33,981 nt of DNA from Clostridia bacterium (GTDB taxonomy: Bacteria; Bacillota_A; Clostridia; Oscillospirales; CAG-272), in contig JAGAIH010000214.1 of NCBI GenBank assembly GCA_017626655.1, positions 1-33,981 of the forward strand, given 5' to 3'. The notes under the pieces were generated by a model. It was not told the origin of the DNA and ran no database searches. It saw only the letters and a program-made list of their open reading frames with translations. This document shows, one piece after another, positions 8,402 through 16,542 of this stretch. The stretch's first letter is position 1, and each line of letters opens with the position of its first letter. Position numbers and translations under genes: made by a program.

Positions 8402-9763
8402 TTATGGAATATAAATCTTTCCTGTTTCCAACTCAATCATCAGAATATGAGTTTCGGTTTCCGCATACAGGATCCTGCCATCACAGGAAACAAGGATACA
8501 CGCCTGCCCATCGGGGAGACGGGCGACCATTTTGGTGTCAGCCCCATCCAAGTGTGCGGCATATACAATACCCTGCTTCACCATGTAGGCAGTCCCATCG
8601 TAAACAAGGAACGATTCGGGCGCGGTCTCCTCCCAAGCGGGTATATACGGATCAAGAGTCATGGTGTCCAGCGTCAAGGTACAGTAACGGCTCTCTCCCG
8701 TGACCGTGACGGTTTCGATATACAAGCGGCCGTTTTTCAAGGCGGTGAGAAGTGGATATCCGCTGCTGCTGTCCCGTTCCGGGAGATGGTAGACCTCATA
8801 CCCCAGCTCTGCGGCAGAGAGCAGGGGGAAGATCTCTCCCGTTTGCAGGTTCGCTTGCATAATTCCTTCATGGGTAGAAAAGTACAAAAGCGCCCCGTCC
8901 CGTATGTGGGAGATCATGCTCGCAAACTCCTGTATATCCCCATTTTCAACGATGAAGAGCGCCGAATCAAAATGGAATCGGCCGTCTTTAGGGGTAATGC
9001 TCATACACACATCGTAGATGGTGCCGTTAGCCACAAGGAGATTCCGATAGGCCATATCCACGGGAGACGGTGACGTGTACGCTCCCCGCATCTGCGGATG
9101 AGTCAGATCCAAATCGAAGGTAAACAGAGCCTGCTCGCCCTGCCCGCTTTCCAGAACCGCGTAGATGCAGTCATTCGCCACCCGTAAAGAACCCGGAACA
9201 AGGCCTTTCGTATACGTGGCGGGACAGTCCTCCGGATTGGTGTGTTCACACCCCTCTATCTTGCAAATGCTCTCATATTTCCCCGTCAGCTTATTCAATA
9301 CACGGGCTCCGTTTTCCGTGTCGCTCACAAACACGTAGTACGGGGTTTGGTACTGTCTGTTGGCATGATCCGTCACGGCCCGGGAAATGGCGGTCTCCTG
9401 TCTCGCGTAGAGCTCATACAGCTCCTCCCGGCTCATGCCCTCGTAGGGATTGGCATACAAGATCATAGGATCCTGATCGCCATACTGCGTGGCGGTGCTC
9501 TCCTGCATACTGCCATAAGGCGGGGGAACCTCCGTGGGTACCCTCTGCCCCATATATGCGATCCAAGAGGCCGTGCTCAAGGATACAATGGTGCATACAG
9601 CGGCAACAAACCAGTTGCTTTGCACCACGCGGCTGAGTCTGCTTTTCAGCCGCCTGCGTCTCATGCTTCTTTTCACATATGCCCTGGGCAGCTCGGCTTC
9701 GGTGATGTAATCGTCCCGTATACCGCTGAGCTGCTTGTAAGCCTCATAGTTGGTTCTCCTCAT
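8402..9763 (-). CDS. Membrane-bound anti-sigma-like protein with the lipoprotein-family ectodomain (D)
   Basis: About 453 residues from the ATG at 9763, which overlaps the sigma-factor stop as ATGA and has GAGGGGG upstream. Residues 1-50 are cytoplasmic and basic (AYKQLSGIRDDYITEAELP, then RSMRRRRLKSRL), like the short tails of membrane anti-sigma proteins in Clostridia. One transmembrane helix spans about 51-71. Outside, the protein matches the lipoprotein family: NPYEGMSREELYELY, TPYYVFV, NKLTGKYESI, C167-x4-C172-x-H174-x5-C180, propeller-like repeats, and an ending in ELETGKIYIP. There is no signal-peptidase II cysteine and no RRDQ motif. The likely role is to hold the ECF sigma factor and release it when the ectodomain senses something. 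The anti-sigma function rests on gene order and topology, not on a recognised zinc-finger domain. Confidence 0.75.
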   Translation of the reverse strand: MRRTNYEAYKQLSGIRDDYITEAELPRAYVKRSMRRRRLKSRLSRVVQSNWFVAAVCTIVSLSTASWIAYMGQRVPTEVPPPYGSMQESTATQYGDQDPMILYANPYEGMSREELYELYARQETAISRAVTDHANRQYQTPYYVFVSDTENGARVLNKLTGKYESICKIEGCEHTNPEDCPATYTKGLVPGSLRVANDCIYAVLESGQGEQALFTFDLDLTHPQMRGAYTSPSPVDMAYRNLLVANGTIYDVCMSITPKDGRFHFDSALFIVENGDIQEFASMISHIRDGALLYFSTHEGIMQANLQTGEIFPLLSAAELGYEVYHLPERDSSSGYPLLTALKNGRLYIETVTVTGESRYCTLTLDTMTLDPYIPAWEETAPESFLVYDGTAYMVKQGIVYAAHLDGADTKMVARLPDGQACILVSCDGRILYAETETHILMIELETGKIYIP

Positions 9764-10326
9764 ATTCGAATCCCCCTCTCTTCCAGATAATTCCGCAACC
9801 TCTCCCGAATCCGCCGCAACCGTCCGTCTACCGCATCCTCGGAAATCCCATAACCCTCCGCCAGCACAGCCATGCTGTAGCCATGCCAATACCGGCCCAC
9901 GAACAGCTTGCGGTTCAGCTCGGTCTCCTTCTCCAGAAAACCGTCAAACAGCCCGGGTAATGCCTCCAGCACCGAGCCGGGGACCTCATCATCGCTCGGA
10001 ATACAGTCCCCCAGCTCCTCCATCAAGCCCTCCAGAGACACCTCCAGATTGCTGTTGTAGCCCGCGCGGTGGATAGAGCGGTGGCGGTCAATGGACAGAT
10101 TCCGCACGATCCGCCCGAGAAATGCCCGCAGGACTTTCGGGCGCGCGGGTGGGATACTGTTCCACAAGCGAAGATAGGCATCGTTCACACATTCCTCCGC
10201 GTCCCATTCATTGTGCAGAATATTCATGGCGATCTGCATACAGTAACGTCCGTACCGTTCCGCCGTCATTTCGATGGCCTTCTCATCACGGCTTTGAAAC
10301 AGCTCGATGATCCCATCATCCTTCAA
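9760..10326 (-). CDS. ECF-type RNA polymerase sigma factor
   Basis: 188 residues, typical ECF length. Region 2 spans about 18-85 with DAEECVNDAYLRLWNSIP and RAFLGRIVRNLSIDRHR. Region 4 spans about 122-182 with FVGRYWHGYSMAVLAEGYG followed by the recognition helix ISEDAVDGRLRRIRERL. Region 3 is absent, as expected. The start is a TTG at 10326 with GGGAGG nine bases upstream; no ATG is in frame nearby. It is the first gene of the operon running to 469 and overlaps the downstream D gene by four bases, the usual arrangement of a sigma factor and its membrane regulator. Its regulon is unknown; autoregulation of this operon is plausible. Confidence 0.9.
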   Translation of the reverse strand: MKDDGIIELFQSRDEKAIEMTAERYGRYCMQIAMNILHNEWDAEECVNDAYLRLWNSIPPARPKVLRAFLGRIVRNLSIDRHRSIHRAGYNSNLEVSLEGLMEELGDCIPSDDEVPGSVLEALPGLFDGFLEKETELNRKLFVGRYWHGYSMAVLAEGYGISEDAVDGRLRRIRERLRNYLEERGIRI

Positions 10327-10376
10327 TTGACCGCGCCTCCCTTCCTGTTACCGCCCCCTTCACTGATAAAGACGGA

Positions 10377-10402
10377 ACCGAAAACGGGAAACCGTCGTTT
10401 TT
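10377..10402 (-). promoter_or_regulatory. Weak ECF-like promoter candidate before the sigma gene
   Basis: On the minus strand AAAAAC is followed after 16 bases by CGGT, the spacing of ECF promoters (an AAC-type -35 and a CG-type -10). The bases 10371-10396 also form an imperfect inverted repeat (GACGG / CCGTC with an inner CC/GG). I see no good sigma-A promoter between 10327 and 10456. One instance of so short a motif is weak evidence. Confidence 0.2.
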
Positions 10403-10446
10403 GAAAAATATTTCTCATTTTTTCGTAAAAAGGGGCGTGGATCACG

Positions 10447-10499
10447 AAAAAACGACAGAGCCGGCTTGTCAGTAGGATGGCCTACCTCAAGTCGGCTCT
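10447..10499 (-). terminator. Intrinsic terminator after lipoprotein E
   Basis: A 12-bp stem (10457-10468 with 10488-10499, one G:U pair) encloses a second 5-bp stem GTAGG/CCTAC. On the minus strand it is followed by GTCG and a T6 run (bases 10452-10447). It separates gene E from the sigma operon. A T-run on the other side means it could work in both directions. Confidence 0.75.
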
Positions 10500-10523
10500 T
10501 TTTGCCACAGGGCCGGAATCCTC

Positions 10524-11948
10524 TTAATCCAGCCCGTCAAAGCTCAAAATGGTCACGTTCTGTCCCTTCAGATCCGCCACGGCGTAATGAGGAAGTACGT
10601 ATTGACCCATTTCGTCAAAATTCTGATTGTAGAAATTCTTGAACTCCTCGTGGTTTTTGAAGGTGAAATAAACCTTGTCACCGTCCACCTCAAAATCCTC
10701 AATGCGGACGGGGATATCCTTGTAGGCAAAGCTCACCACGCATTCGATTTTCTCACTTCCAAGCTTCATGCGGTAGATTTTTCCCGCGCGGGTGGTGGAG
10801 GCGTTCTTGATCCCGCTGGTGATGACCATGCCGTCGGGCATCTCCTCCCGAGTCTGCCAGGTGTATTCATAGTAATCCTTCAAGGGGGAGCCTTGGATCT
10901 CCTCCGCCGAAAGGGGCTTTTCAAAGAAAACGCAGTCCCCCGACAGCTTGAAGTTCACGGCTCCGTCACCTGTGGGCAGGGGGATATAGGTGCCCGTGTC
11001 CATGCAGTAGGCATAGACGGGATTGAGTGTTGTCCAGCCGTAGCCGTTTTCGTACTTTTCTATCAGCATATATTCGTTGTTGTAGTCACGGATGGTACAG
11101 GCCTTGAAGGCTTCCTCCGCATTCGCAAAGGACAGATCGGTCTTGTAGATCACCGTATCCTCCGCCGAGGCAACACCGCGCAGAGAATAGTAGACCGTGT
11201 CCCGAACAACGGCCTCGATCTGTACGCTCTTGTCTCCCGACAAAACCGTGATCTCCTTGGAAACCGCGTCCAACACCTTGAAGGCGGTCACGCTCTTTCC
11301 TTGGGACTTGTATTCGCTCTGGACGAAATAGACCTTGTCCCCCTTCTCGTAGACCACCTCAATATGGTCATAGTAGGTAGCCTTGTCCTCGGCCACGCCG
11401 GGCAGCTCGTACAGAAGCTCGATGTTGTTCCGCTGTAGGTCGCAACGGTACAGCTTGGGCACCATGTCACCGTAGTCGGATATGAAATAGATATGCTTGT
11501 CGCTTACGTATTCCAGCTTGGCATACAGATTACTTGACCAGATGCAGGTATCGTCATGAGGGCATAGGGGATCACTGCACCAATGGCTGATGTTGCCTGT
11601 CAAATTATTGTAGAAATATGCTACCGAGTTCACGTAGTATTTCTTCCCCGTGGGCAGGAGTGTGCCGCCACGGTAGAATGTAGAGCCTTGGGGCTCGGCG
11701 GCGGGCGTATCCTGGACGGTATCCGAGGCTGCGTCCTTGGTCTCGGCTTCGGTGTCGATCTCCATAATCACGTCATAGTCATCCTTGCCGTCACCGCGAA
11801 CGGGGCCCGTGTCCATAGCCGCGTCCTTGGACGCCGCCTCCTTTTGGCTGTCCAATTGATCCTCGTATTGGTTCCTGCGGGAGCAGGAGGCAACAGAAGC
11901 AAGCAGAATCGTGGCGGCCAGCGCCAGCAAAAGCAGTTTTTTCATCAT
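10524..11948 (-). CDS. Divergent member E of the lipoprotein family
   Basis: 474 residues; MM start with AAAGGA upstream. Signal peptide, lipobox V-A-S-C and Cys22, then SRRNQYED, a degenerate form of the family motif. The tether (about 30-88) is acidic and Ala-rich (KDAAMDTG, EIDTEAETKDAASD) rather than Thr/Pro-rich, and the NPYEG motif is missing. The family is still recognisable from NNLTGNISHW followed by C124-x4-C129-x-H131-x3-C135 and LYRCDLQRNNIELLYEL. The C-terminus keeps an equivalent of the YQTYKDFxNxY block as FKNHEEFKNFYNQNF. It is transcribed alone, between a palindromic promoter and a terminator, so it is regulated apart from the big arrays. It may be the oldest branch or have a different ligand. 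Confidence 0.8.
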   Translation of the reverse strand: MMKKLLLLALAATILLASVASCSRRNQYEDQLDSQKEAASKDAAMDTGPVRGDGKDDYDVIMEIDTEAETKDAASDTVQDTPAAEPQGSTFYRGGTLLPTGKKYYVNSVAYFYNNLTGNISHWCSDPLCPHDDTCIWSSNLYAKLEYVSDKHIYFISDYGDMVPKLYRCDLQRNNIELLYELPGVAEDKATYYDHIEVVYEKGDKVYFVQSEYKSQGKSVTAFKVLDAVSKEITVLSGDKSVQIEAVVRDTVYYSLRGVASAEDTVIYKTDLSFANAEEAFKACTIRDYNNEYMLIEKYENGYGWTTLNPVYAYCMDTGTYIPLPTGDGAVNFKLSGDCVFFEKPLSAEEIQGSPLKDYYEYTWQTREEMPDGMVITSGIKNASTTRAGKIYRMKLGSEKIECVVSFAYKDIPVRIEDFEVDGDKVYFTFKNHEEFKNFYNQNFDEMGQYVLPHYAVADLKGQNVTILSFDGLD

Positions 11949-11970
11949 GGGTATCCTTTCTCTTCACACA

Positions 11971-12012
11971 AAATCGGATCGTACGGCTTCATTATACCAT
12001 ACGATCCGATTT
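11971..12012 (-). promoter_or_regulatory. Promoter of gene E with -10 box inside a palindrome
   Basis: AAATCGGATCGTA (11971-11983) and its exact reverse complement (12000-12012) flank a perfect TATAAT on the minus strand (11996-11991). The spacing from this box to the ATG at 11948 suits a leader of about 35 bases. No good -35 is seen (TTTCGC at 17 bp), which suits an activated or ECF-independent regulated promoter. The palindrome covers the -10 and the likely start point, as operators for repressors often do. Confidence 0.55.
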
Positions 12013-12023
12013 CGCGAAATACC

Positions 12024-12047
12024 CGATCGGCACGATTTTACCGATCG
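12024..12047 (-). terminator. Short hairpin downstream of gene F
   Basis: CGATCGG (12024-12030) pairs with CCGATCG (12041-12047) around a 10-base loop. It lies about 30 bases past the stop of F, the last gene of the long array. No strong T-run follows on the minus strand, so termination here is uncertain. Confidence 0.3.
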
Positions 12048-12077
12048 TCAAGGAAAATGAGCTTTACCTACATGTCG

Positions 12078-13547
12078 CTATCCATAGGGATTCTCCGCCG
12101 TCTGCCGAGACAGATCCACCCCCGTATCAAATGCCTGCCCCGTGGTCAGATCCACCACCACATACCGCCTGCTCCTGACCCATTCGGGAACCGTAGGACT
12201 GTAGGGGTTGGTGAAGTCCTTGTAGGTCTGGTATTCGATCAAAACGAATCGGCCATCCAGAAACAGCGAATTGACAAAGCAATCGGGAATACCGTCGGTT
12301 TGCAGATTCACGATGACGCGGGGCTCACCCGTCTCGGGATCGTGCATATACCATTTACCCCCCCAGCGGGTGCCGATGCCGTAGGTATTGCTGTTGAAAT
12401 AATACTCATAATGGGGATCGTCCCGATTCTCTTCCACGGCATGGGAAATGTTGAGGTAGACCTGCTCCCCGTACAGAACAGCCTGTCCCCATCCCGTGTC
12501 GGTCAGCTCCCCCGTCTCGGTATCATACCGCAGAATATTTGTGGTCGCACCGTCCGCCGACCGTTTTCGCACGTATATGATTCCCTCCGAGGCCGCCAGA
12601 AACGCGAATGCGGTTTCCCCCTCCTCACGGTTCAGAAGACTTCCCGAAAGGATAACGGAATCCTCCCCTGTAACGCGATCAAACCGTCTGAGAGAGCCGT
12701 CTTTGCGTGGCGTATACCATATAGAGTCCCCGGCGTAGCGGATCGCGTTACAGTCCCTGCGATCCTCCCACAGGGGAGTTGTGGTTTTTTCCCTGATGTC
12801 GTAAACCATGCCGCTGTAGACGGTCTTGCCGTCATCGGTTTTCAGGCGCGTGTTGTAGTAAACCTTTCCCTCATAGACCGTGGCGTTATCGGGAGCATCC
12901 TTCCACTCACAGATTAGCTTGGGGTCATTCATGAGCAGGTCGAAGGAATACAGGACGTATCGCATTCCGATGGCATCCAGCACGACCAGATAAATGCGAT
13001 CATCGATCACCTGACATACCCGATGATAGAGGGTGTTGTGGCTGAAAATGCAGGTGTTGTGTTCACAAAGCGGATCCTTGCACAGGGGCACCACCTCACC
13101 TGTCAGCTTACTGAACATATATCCGCCATGCTGCACGTCGAGGATCACGTAGTAGGGCGTATTCCCGAAAAAGCCGTACTCATTGTTATAGACCGAGCGC
13201 TCGGATTCCTGCTGAAAGGACGCATACAGCTCCTCCTTCGTCCAGCCCTCGTAGGGGTTGCCGGTGGTCTTCTCGGTTACACCACCAACGAGAGGAGGCG
13301 GAACGATCGGATGATCAGGCGGAGCGGCGGCATCCGAGTCGGTTACATCCCCGCCGCTTTGATTGGTGTCGTTAGAGGTGGTTGCGCCGGGATTACTTAC
13401 ATCGGTCTGTCCTGCCGTCGTGGTTTGCTCCCCTGTGAGGGCATCAGTCTCGGGGGGGCGGAACTGGTCGCGGCGGGAGCAGGAGGCAAGGGTAGATGCC
13501 AGCAGTAGGGCGGCCAGGATGGCGGTTAGAATTCGATTGCTTTTCAT
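12078..13547 (-). CDS. Paralogous surface lipoprotein F (RRDQ family, propeller-like)
   Basis: 489 residues from the ATG at 13547 (AAGGAG seven bases upstream); the open frame back to 13619 overlaps G and is not used. Lipobox L-A-S-C, Cys23, then SRRDQFRPPETD. Tether about 34-95, then TGNPYEGWTKEELYASF. C156-x4-C161-x-H163-x2-C166. Blade-like repeats include LLYSFDLLMNDPKLICEW and KDGSLRRFDRVTGED. Late landmarks are DPHYEYYFN, DGIPD, YQTYKDFTNPYSPTVPEW and RYVVVDLTTGQ. It is the last gene of the long operon, 13 bases after G. Its C-terminal TAENPYG matches that of M rather than its neighbours. Confidence 0.85.
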   Translation of the reverse strand: MKSNRILTAILAALLLASTLASCSRRDQFRPPETDALTGEQTTTAGQTDVSNPGATTSNDTNQSGGDVTDSDAAAPPDHPIVPPPLVGGVTEKTTGNPYEGWTKEELYASFQQESERSVYNNEYGFFGNTPYYVILDVQHGGYMFSKLTGEVVPLCKDPLCEHNTCIFSHNTLYHRVCQVIDDRIYLVVLDAIGMRYVLYSFDLLMNDPKLICEWKDAPDNATVYEGKVYYNTRLKTDDGKTVYSGMVYDIREKTTTPLWEDRRDCNAIRYAGDSIWYTPRKDGSLRRFDRVTGEDSVILSGSLLNREEGETAFAFLAASEGIIYVRKRSADGATTNILRYDTETGELTDTGWGQAVLYGEQVYLNISHAVEENRDDPHYEYYFNSNTYGIGTRWGGKWYMHDPETGEPRVIVNLQTDGIPDCFVNSLFLDGRFVLIEYQTYKDFTNPYSPTVPEWVRSRRYVVVDLTTGQAFDTGVDLSRQTAENPYG

Positions 13548-13560
13548 GCTCGAACTCCTT

Positions 13561-15027
13561 TTATGATCTTCCCGGGCGGTTATGATAGGATTGGGTGGAC
13601 AAATCAACCCCCAGTTCATACACTGTTCCGGTCTCCAGATTCACAACAACATAACGCTTACTCTTTGCCCATTCAGGGATAGAGGGGCTGTAGGGGTTTT
13701 TAAAATCCTTATAGGTTTGATATTCGATCATCAAGAACTTTCCGTCAAGAAGCAAAAAATTCGTTAAGGAATCGGGAATACCATCAGTACGAAGGTTAAC
13801 AACCTCGTGCAGATCCCCCGTTTTTTCATCTGTCCGATAAACCTTACCTCCCCAACAAGTCTTCCCGACAGAATAGTATTCGTAGTATGGATCATCCTTG
13901 TATGCATCAACATCATGGCGCACGATCGGATAGAATTTTCCGTCGTATATGAACGGCGTGATTCCTTCTATCTCCTGTAATTTGCCCGTGCCCATATCAT
14001 ACAGTAGCCAGTGCTGACTGTAGTCGCTGACCATTTTTCTCACGTATACCGTTTGACCCGATACTCCCAAAAAGCTGAAATTCAGATCTCCCGCCTCGGC
14101 ATCCAAAAGAGATGACGATATGATTACCTCATCCTTACTCGTATCCAGATTGTACCGTCCTAATGCACCATTCTCTGCATTCGTGTACCATTCATAGGCA
14201 CCTACATAACAGATTGCTTTGCAACGAACAGGTTGTTCACGGAGCGGATGTGTTGTTTTCTCTTTCATGTCATATACCATGGTAACGTTACCATATTGGC
14301 CGTTATCAAACTTTATCTCTGCGCTATAGTAAATCTTACCCTGATACACGTATACGGAGCCGGGGCAATCCGTTCCCTGCCATTCAAAAACCAATTGCGG
14401 ATCATTCATAAGAAGATCGAAAGAATATAAACTGCACGTATTAATATCCCCTTTATATCCACCCAATACAAAATAACAGCGGTCATCCACAACCTGACAC
14501 GATTTCTTCCAAGATGTAAGGTGATTGAATATACAAGTCTTATGGTCACAAATAGGGTCCTTGCAGATCTGTACCACCTGTCCTGTCAGCTTACTAAACA
14601 TAGAGCCACCGTTCTGGACATCGAGAATCACATAATAGGGGGTATTGCCAAATGTGCCGTTTATGTTGTTATAAACCGACCGCTCCTGATCCTCCATAAA
14701 GGACGCATACAGCTCCTCCGCCATCCAGCCCTCGTAGGGGTTGCCGGTGATCTTGCCGTTTTCGGCATCACCCGTGGATGGGTCTCCAATGGGAATATCG
14801 GGTGTTGTGGTGCCCGGATCGGTCACATCCCCGCCGCTTTGGTTGGTGTCGGTGGGATTGGTGTCGGCGGGATTATTTACGTCGGGCTGTCCCGCAACCG
14901 TGGTCTGCTCCCCCGTGGACGCATCGGTTTCGGGAGGACGGAATTGATCGCGGCGGGAGCAGGAGGCAAGGGTGGAGGCCAGCATAAGGCCGGCCAGTGT
15001 AGTAGCAAAAATTCGTTTGGCTTTCAT
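13561..15027 (-). CDS. Paralogous surface lipoprotein G (RRDQ family, propeller-like)
   Basis: 488 residues; AAGGAG seven bases before the ATG. Signal peptide with L-A-S-C and Cys23, followed by SRRDQFRPPETD. The tether ends in the cassette TTTPDIPIGDPSTGDAENGK, shared with I. The motif reads CKDPICDHKTC. G is the closest relative of J: both have TCSLYSFDLLMNDxxL, HPLREQPVRC, YTNAENGALGR and the C-terminus STQSYHNRPGRS. An unusual feature shared with J and N is an extra Cys pair region (KSCQVVDDRC). It lies 15 bases after H with no room for a separate promoter. Confidence 0.85.
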   Translation of the reverse strand: MKAKRIFATTLAGLMLASTLASCSRRDQFRPPETDASTGEQTTVAGQPDVNNPADTNPTDTNQSGGDVTDPGTTTPDIPIGDPSTGDAENGKITGNPYEGWMAEELYASFMEDQERSVYNNINGTFGNTPYYVILDVQNGGSMFSKLTGQVVQICKDPICDHKTCIFNHLTSWKKSCQVVDDRCYFVLGGYKGDINTCSLYSFDLLMNDPQLVFEWQGTDCPGSVYVYQGKIYYSAEIKFDNGQYGNVTMVYDMKEKTTHPLREQPVRCKAICYVGAYEWYTNAENGALGRYNLDTSKDEVIISSSLLDAEAGDLNFSFLGVSGQTVYVRKMVSDYSQHWLLYDMGTGKLQEIEGITPFIYDGKFYPIVRHDVDAYKDDPYYEYYSVGKTCWGGKVYRTDEKTGDLHEVVNLRTDGIPDSLTNFLLLDGKFLMIEYQTYKDFKNPYSPSIPEWAKSKRYVVVNLETGTVYELGVDLSTQSYHNRPGRS

Positions 15028-15042
15028 GAAATACTCCTTTTC

Positions 15043-16530
15043 TTATCGCTCGGAAGAATTCTGTACTTTCTGGTTAGCCAAATCGACCCCCAGCTCATAC
15101 ACTGTTCCGGTCTCCAGATTCACAACAACATAACGCTCGCTCTTATCCCACTCTTTAAGTGTGGGGCTGTAACAATTTTTAAAATCCTTATATGTTTGGT
15201 ACAGGATCATCATGTACTTTCCATCAAGAAGGAAAAAGTCCTTTACGCAATCGGGAATACCGTCGGTTTTAAGGCTGACAACCTCTTCCAGTTCTCCAGT
15301 CCCCGCATTTCTCCTGAAATATTTCCCCCCATAACGAGTATCGCTATCCGTACTATTGCAATAATATTCAAAATGCGGATCATCCTTGTAGGAATCAACA
15401 TTGTGCTTTACGCCTTGGTAATATGTATCGTCGTAGATACAGGTAGCAATACTTTCATATAATTCACCTGTTTCCATATCATACCGAAAAGTGCCCGTAA
15501 TCCCGGCTACCAAGCTTTTTTTTACATATACCGTTTGATCGGTCGAACCCATAAAAAAGAATCCTATTTCACCTTCCTCAAGGTTTAAGAGTGTTCCTGA
15601 GATGATCTCTTCGTCCTTTGTAGTATCCAAATTGTACCGCTTGAGCGATCCATCCTCCCGAAGAGTGTACCATTCATAGGCTCCCTCGAACCAAATCGCT
15701 GTGCAACGAATTGGCTGCTCACGAAGAGGTGACGTTGTTTTTTCCTTTATATCATACACCATTGTGCTCTGACCGTATTGACCATCATCAAACTTTATTT
15801 CCGCGGAATAGTAAATCTTGTCCTTGTATACATATACATTTTTCGGAGAATCAGTGTCACTCCACTCATAAACCTTCTTCGCATCATTCATGAGCAGATC
15901 AAATGAATACATGCGTGTAGTCAATATTCCATCTTTGTAATCATTCACAGTAATATAACAACGATTATCCACGACTTGGCATAACTGCATATAGCAGGTA
16001 GTATTACTAAATATACAGTCTTCATGATTACAGAGAGGGTCTTTACAAATCTTTACCACTTGCCCGGTCAGCTTACTGAACATGGAGCCGCCGTATTGGA
16101 CATCAAGAATCACATAATACGGAGTATTACCAAATACATAGTTTGGGTTGTTATAAACCGACCTTTCCTGATCCTCCATAAAAGACGCATACAGCTCCTC
16201 CGCCGTCCAACCCTCGTAGGGGTTGCCCGTGATCTTGGGCGTCTCGGTGCCGTCGCCTACGGGAGGCTTGGGAGTGGGGGTGTTGGGATCAGTGGGTGTA
16301 GTTTCGGGCGGAGCGGTGGGCTCGGTTACGTCCCCGCCGCTTTGGTTGGTGTCGGTAGGTTTGGTTTCGGCGGGATTACTTATATCGGGCTGTCCCGCGA
16401 CCGTGGTCTGCTCTCCCGTGGGTGCATCCGTTTCGTCGGGACGGAATTGGTCACGGCGGTTGCAGGAGGCGAGAGTCGAGGCCAGCAAAAGAGCGGACAG
16501 AATAGCGGTTATGATTCGATTGGGTTTCAT
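15043..16530 (-). CDS. Paralogous surface lipoprotein H (RRDQ family, propeller-like)
   Basis: 495 residues; AAGGAGG nine bases before the ATG. Cys23 after L-A-S, followed by NRRDQFRPDETD. It carries the long Pro/Thr tether cassette PPETTPTDPNTPTPKPPVGD, also found in M. The cysteine/histidine motif is CKDPLCNHEDC. The segment TYYQGVKHNVDSYKDDPHFEYYCNS is very like the matching part of J. The core ends NLETGTVYELGVDL with a private tail ANQKVQNSSER. It is co-transcribed with G and I. Confidence 0.85.
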   Translation of the reverse strand: MKPNRIITAILSALLLASTLASCNRRDQFRPDETDAPTGEQTTVAGQPDISNPAETKPTDTNQSGGDVTEPTAPPETTPTDPNTPTPKPPVGDGTETPKITGNPYEGWTAEELYASFMEDQERSVYNNPNYVFGNTPYYVILDVQYGGSMFSKLTGQVVKICKDPLCNHEDCIFSNTTCYMQLCQVVDNRCYITVNDYKDGILTTRMYSFDLLMNDAKKVYEWSDTDSPKNVYVYKDKIYYSAEIKFDDGQYGQSTMVYDIKEKTTSPLREQPIRCTAIWFEGAYEWYTLREDGSLKRYNLDTTKDEEIISGTLLNLEEGEIGFFFMGSTDQTVYVKKSLVAGITGTFRYDMETGELYESIATCIYDDTYYQGVKHNVDSYKDDPHFEYYCNSTDSDTRYGGKYFRRNAGTGELEEVVSLKTDGIPDCVKDFFLLDGKYMMILYQTYKDFKNCYSPTLKEWDKSERYVVVNLETGTVYELGVDLANQKVQNSSER

Positions 16531-16542
16531 GAGAAAGCCTCC

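Noticed and set aside
8402..9763. Calling D a lipoprotein like its relatives
   Set aside because: There is no cysteine lipobox after the hydrophobic segment and 50 basic residues precede it, so it is a single-pass membrane protein.
11583..12917. Plus-strand 444-codon open frame
   Set aside because: It lies opposite genes E and F and spans their promoter gap; the reading is Arg/Gly/Val-rich with no domain and no ribosome site, while the minus-strand genes have signal peptides and paralogs.
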